Part shown: positions 62,195-64,000 of the stretch, in pieces | Layout: every line of letters begins with the position of its first letter | Position numbering within the stretch: the stretch's first letter is position 1 | Assembly: GCF_008831285.2 (NCBI RefSeq) | Contig: NC_045143.1 | Span: 22,446,302 to 22,510,301, forward strand | Direction: 5' to 3' | Source: Nymphaea colorata | Taxonomy: Eukaryota > Streptophyta > Magnoliopsida > Nymphaeales > Nymphaeaceae | Length of the DNA: 64,000 nucleotides | Position numbers and translations under genes: made by a program | Notes under the pieces: generated by a model | Seen by the model: the letters and a program-made list of their open reading frames with translations, nothing else | Told to the model about the DNA's origin: nothing | The model's database searches: none

Positions 62195-62410
62195 AGTCGT
62201 TTGATTGCTGTCCATTGAGACAGGACAGGCATGACGTCCTGTCCATGAGACTACTGTCCTATCCTCATGGACAATGGTGTTCCTTGTCCAACGTTTGATG
62301 ATTTTAGGAACAAAACACTAAGTTCCTCTTCTCCAGCGTTTGTTTGGCATATGTTTGTTCTGTCCATTCATTTCGGTGTCTGTTTTTGTTCTGTCCGATG
62401 TTTGTGTTTT
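62195..62410. repeat. Palindromic GGACAGG/CCTGTCC block, MITE-like
   Basis: 'cgtttgattgctgtccattg' on the left and 'gtccaacgtttgatgatttt' on the right resemble MITE termini, with internal complementary words 'gacaggacagg' and 'cctgtcc'. Ends are unclear. Confidence 0.4.
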
Positions 62411-62459
62411 CTATAGTCAATTTTGTTATAGTCAATTTTGTTTTGTCATGTCTATGTTT

Positions 62460-62460
<1 letters not shown>

Positions 62461-62494
<34 letters not shown>
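62461..62494. repeat. (CT)n microsatellite
   Basis: CT run with one CCCT interruption. Confidence 0.9.
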
Positions 62495-62814
62495 AAGCAA
62501 ATCCCATTTTCGATAAACAAAACCAGCAGCAGGAAGTTTATTATAGAGCTTAGTCCACGATACATCATTGTTACAGCAACATCCAACTATATCGTTCCAA
62601 CACATTCGGCCAGAACCATATCCTCAAGTGCTTTTTGTTTTTCAACATGGACATCATATGGAGATTTTGTTGCTCTGCCCATTTCTCCAATCAACCAGAA
62701 AGACTGAAATAAAAAAAAAAGGAAACACTTAATAAGGCCTTATCTCCTACATTCTAAACACGGTAGACAAAGACATCATGTTTATTTCTTTGTTTTTTTT
62801 TTTTTCCTTCCCCT

Positions 62815-63145
62815 TCACATGATGGCACAACTGCTGGTGTGAACAAATAGGTAGCATACTCTGCTGTCTGTGATTGTGGCTGATAGTTGTAGTAGGAAGT
62901 GGTAGCAAGTGGGGTGAGAGAAGTCCTGTTGTACATCATCTGCATGTATCTCTCATTCAGCATCTGGTTCTGGTTCTGGTTCGACCTATTGATGTTCATC
63001 ATGGTCATTGGATGCTGTTGGTAAGCAGCATTACTTAAGCTATATCCACCTAAATGAGCTCCACCACTATGGGGAAAATCAACAGATAAAACAGAGCAAG
63101 CCAAGTGCGTGGAGTGGCTAGAAATCAAAGAATCATACTCTTACT
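62815..63145 (-). pseudogene. HIPP-like (heavy-metal-associated isoprenylated protein) 3' end, frameshifted
   Basis: On the minus strand an exon from 63066 (acceptor ccccatag|tgg) encodes 'GGAHLGGYSLSNAAYQQHPM', an Asn/Gln/Met-rich stretch, 'NERYMQMMYNRTSLTPLATT' and 'YYNYQPQSQTAEYATYLF'. This matches the low-complexity tail of HIPP metallochaperones (R-Y-x-x-M-M-Y-x-R-P). In the other frame just after, the DNA encodes SSCAIM and a stop at 62815-62835, a perfect CaaX farnesylation box. A single-base frame change therefore separates tail and CaaX box. A preceding piece ending at 63145 (donor gaa|gtaaga) would add 'NTEANFDKLN'. The N-terminal HMA domain with its CxxC metal site is not found up to the SOSEKI fragment, so this is a truncated copy unless a long intron hides it. 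Confidence 0.55.
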
Positions 63146-63683
63146 TCAACTTGTCAAAATTTGCCTCAGTATTTCTCCATGCACACTATAGGATTGTCTT
63201 GTCAGCAACGATGAAGTAGGCAGCAATTGTGGCTGTTCAAGGAAAGAGATACGAAACTCATAAGAAATGTTTGCACCCTTTCCTAGAAAAATTAAATCAT
63301 TAAAGGATAAAAACTTAAAATTTGAAAAAAAGAAAAAAATGCTATGGTACAGACTAAGAATCAGGAAGATACACAATGATCAACCAAGCAACTATAAAAA
63401 AAGTCTAAAAATGCTTAGTAAGTATAATAAATTCAACAAAAAATAGTAAATTCAGAGCTAAAGTTGAGTAAGAAACAGTAACTTCAGCAAAAAAAGTAAG
63501 ATGAAGAAGGAAACAAAAAGTCAACGAAAGATTTTCTAAGGTTCCCCGCTAAGCTCAGATATGCTGCCTCGGTCCGAAATGATACGACCAGAGCGACGGA
63601 GATTGATCTCACACCCACCCGTGCACAAAGAAGATCTCCGATCAAGAAGAGCCAGAAGCAAGGGGAAAATGGAGGATCCATAC

Positions 63684-64000
63684 CGCTTGGAGTACATAGA
63701 AGCAATTCCTTTTCCCCTGAGGAAGTTTAGATGGCTCGTCACATCTGCAAGAACAAGAACCACCGGAATTGATTTCAGGAAGTGGGAAGAAACAAAAGCA
63801 ACAAAAACAAAAGAGAAAAACACGGAAACGAAGTAACGAACAGCGAATAGGAAGGACGATGGAAGGCTCTCGGAGAATCTCACCTCTGAGGTACAGCCCC
63901 TCGACGGAATACAGAGGAACCTCCATGAAATGCAGATGCTCGAGCTGACCGTTCCTGCAGAGGTAGTAAAGCACCAGAACCCTACGCTTCTGCCTCGGCG
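63684..64000 (-). pseudogene. SOSEKI (DUF966/DIX domain) 5' fragment, runs off right edge
   Basis: Minus-strand exon 64000-63884 encodes 'VLVLYYLCRNGQLEHLHFME' and 'VPLYSVEGLYLR', and after a GT-AG intron exon 63744-63684 continues 'DVTSHLNFLRGKGIASMYSK'. This is the start of the DIX-like domain of SOSEKI polarity proteins (family pattern V-Y-Y-L-x-R-N-x-Q-L-E-H-P-H-F-I-E-V-P ... L-R-G-K-G-M-A-S-M-Y-S). The expected next exon (S-Y-K-N-G-F-V-W-H-D-L) is not found between here and the polygalacturonase. If the second exon is read through its donor, the frame stays open for about 50 more unrelated residues to 63538. The likely start codon lies right of the window. Truncation suggests a pseudogene or captured fragment. 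Confidence 0.75.

Larger units (their letters stand above)
61087..62814. other. Spacer right of the polygalacturonase array
   Basis: 3' UTR of exopolygalacturonase 3, then CT/AG-rich DNA with the inverted repeat and microsatellites listed separately. The DNA between the inverted-repeat arms has protein-like short frames (for example 'SFKEIAQLKHISSRSTDIS') that I could not assign. Confidence 0.45.

Noticed and set aside
63561-63836. 91-codon plus-strand frame in the SOSEKI fragment
   Set aside because: It lies opposite conserved DIX-domain codons and has no motif of its own.

Overview
The window is nuclear DNA of a flowering plant. The genes are intron-rich (GT-AG) and plant-type: a VQ-motif protein, a PsbP-domain lumenal protein with a bipartite transit peptide, an OEP7-like plastid outer-envelope anchor, pollen-type exopolygalacturonases, and SOSEKI- and HIPP-like fragments. 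Intergenic DNA is AT-rich, full of AG/AT microsatellites and plant transposon remnants. I could not fix the species. All exon maps were made by hand from splice sites, phase and remembered family features; no alignment was run.

Layout. 1-7.4 kb: 3' seven exons of a TRAPPC11 (foie gras domain) gene on +, its first exons lying left of the window; an antisense LINE remnant sits in the leading intron. 10.06-14.97 kb: complete nine-exon gene for a Tat-targeted thylakoid-lumen PsbP-domain protein (PPD6-like). 15-20.9 kb: gene-free, with compound microsatellites, several short tandem duplications, GGGCCC-rich elements and a LINE 3' end. 21.02-21.54 kb: intronless VQ gene. 21.5-28.5 kb: about 7 kb with no recognisable gene. 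28.5-28.8 kb: OEP7-like gene on -. 30.1-36.0 kb: retrotransposon nest in which a degenerate Ty1/Copia element (-) separates the gag and protease parts of a Ty3/Gypsy remnant (+), next to a second Copia RNase H tail. 36.3-37.0 kb: extremely G/A-rich minisatellite. 37.5-61.1 kb: three tandem GH28 exopolygalacturonase genes on +, starts about 10 kb apart, each with five exons and all catalytic motifs. Between them lie a 0.6 kb tandem duplication with a hAT-like element at its junction, a glycine decarboxylase P-protein pseudogene fragment, a hAT-type MITE and a decayed PIF/Harbinger transposon. 62.8-64.0 kb: on -, a HIPP-like 3' end with a frameshift before its CaaX box, then a truncated SOSEKI DIX-domain start running off the right edge.

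The intact genes belong to unrelated processes (Golgi/endosome trafficking, thylakoid lumen, WRKY-linked regulation, plastid envelope, pectin degradation). The only functional cluster is the polygalacturonase array, probably pollen or cell-wall enzymes amplified by local duplication. I found no convincing undescribed biological system. The most unusual items are the GC-AG first intron of the first polygalacturonase, the hAT-like insertion exactly at a duplication junction, the 0.5 kb purine minisatellite, and the SOSEKI/HIPP fragment pair.
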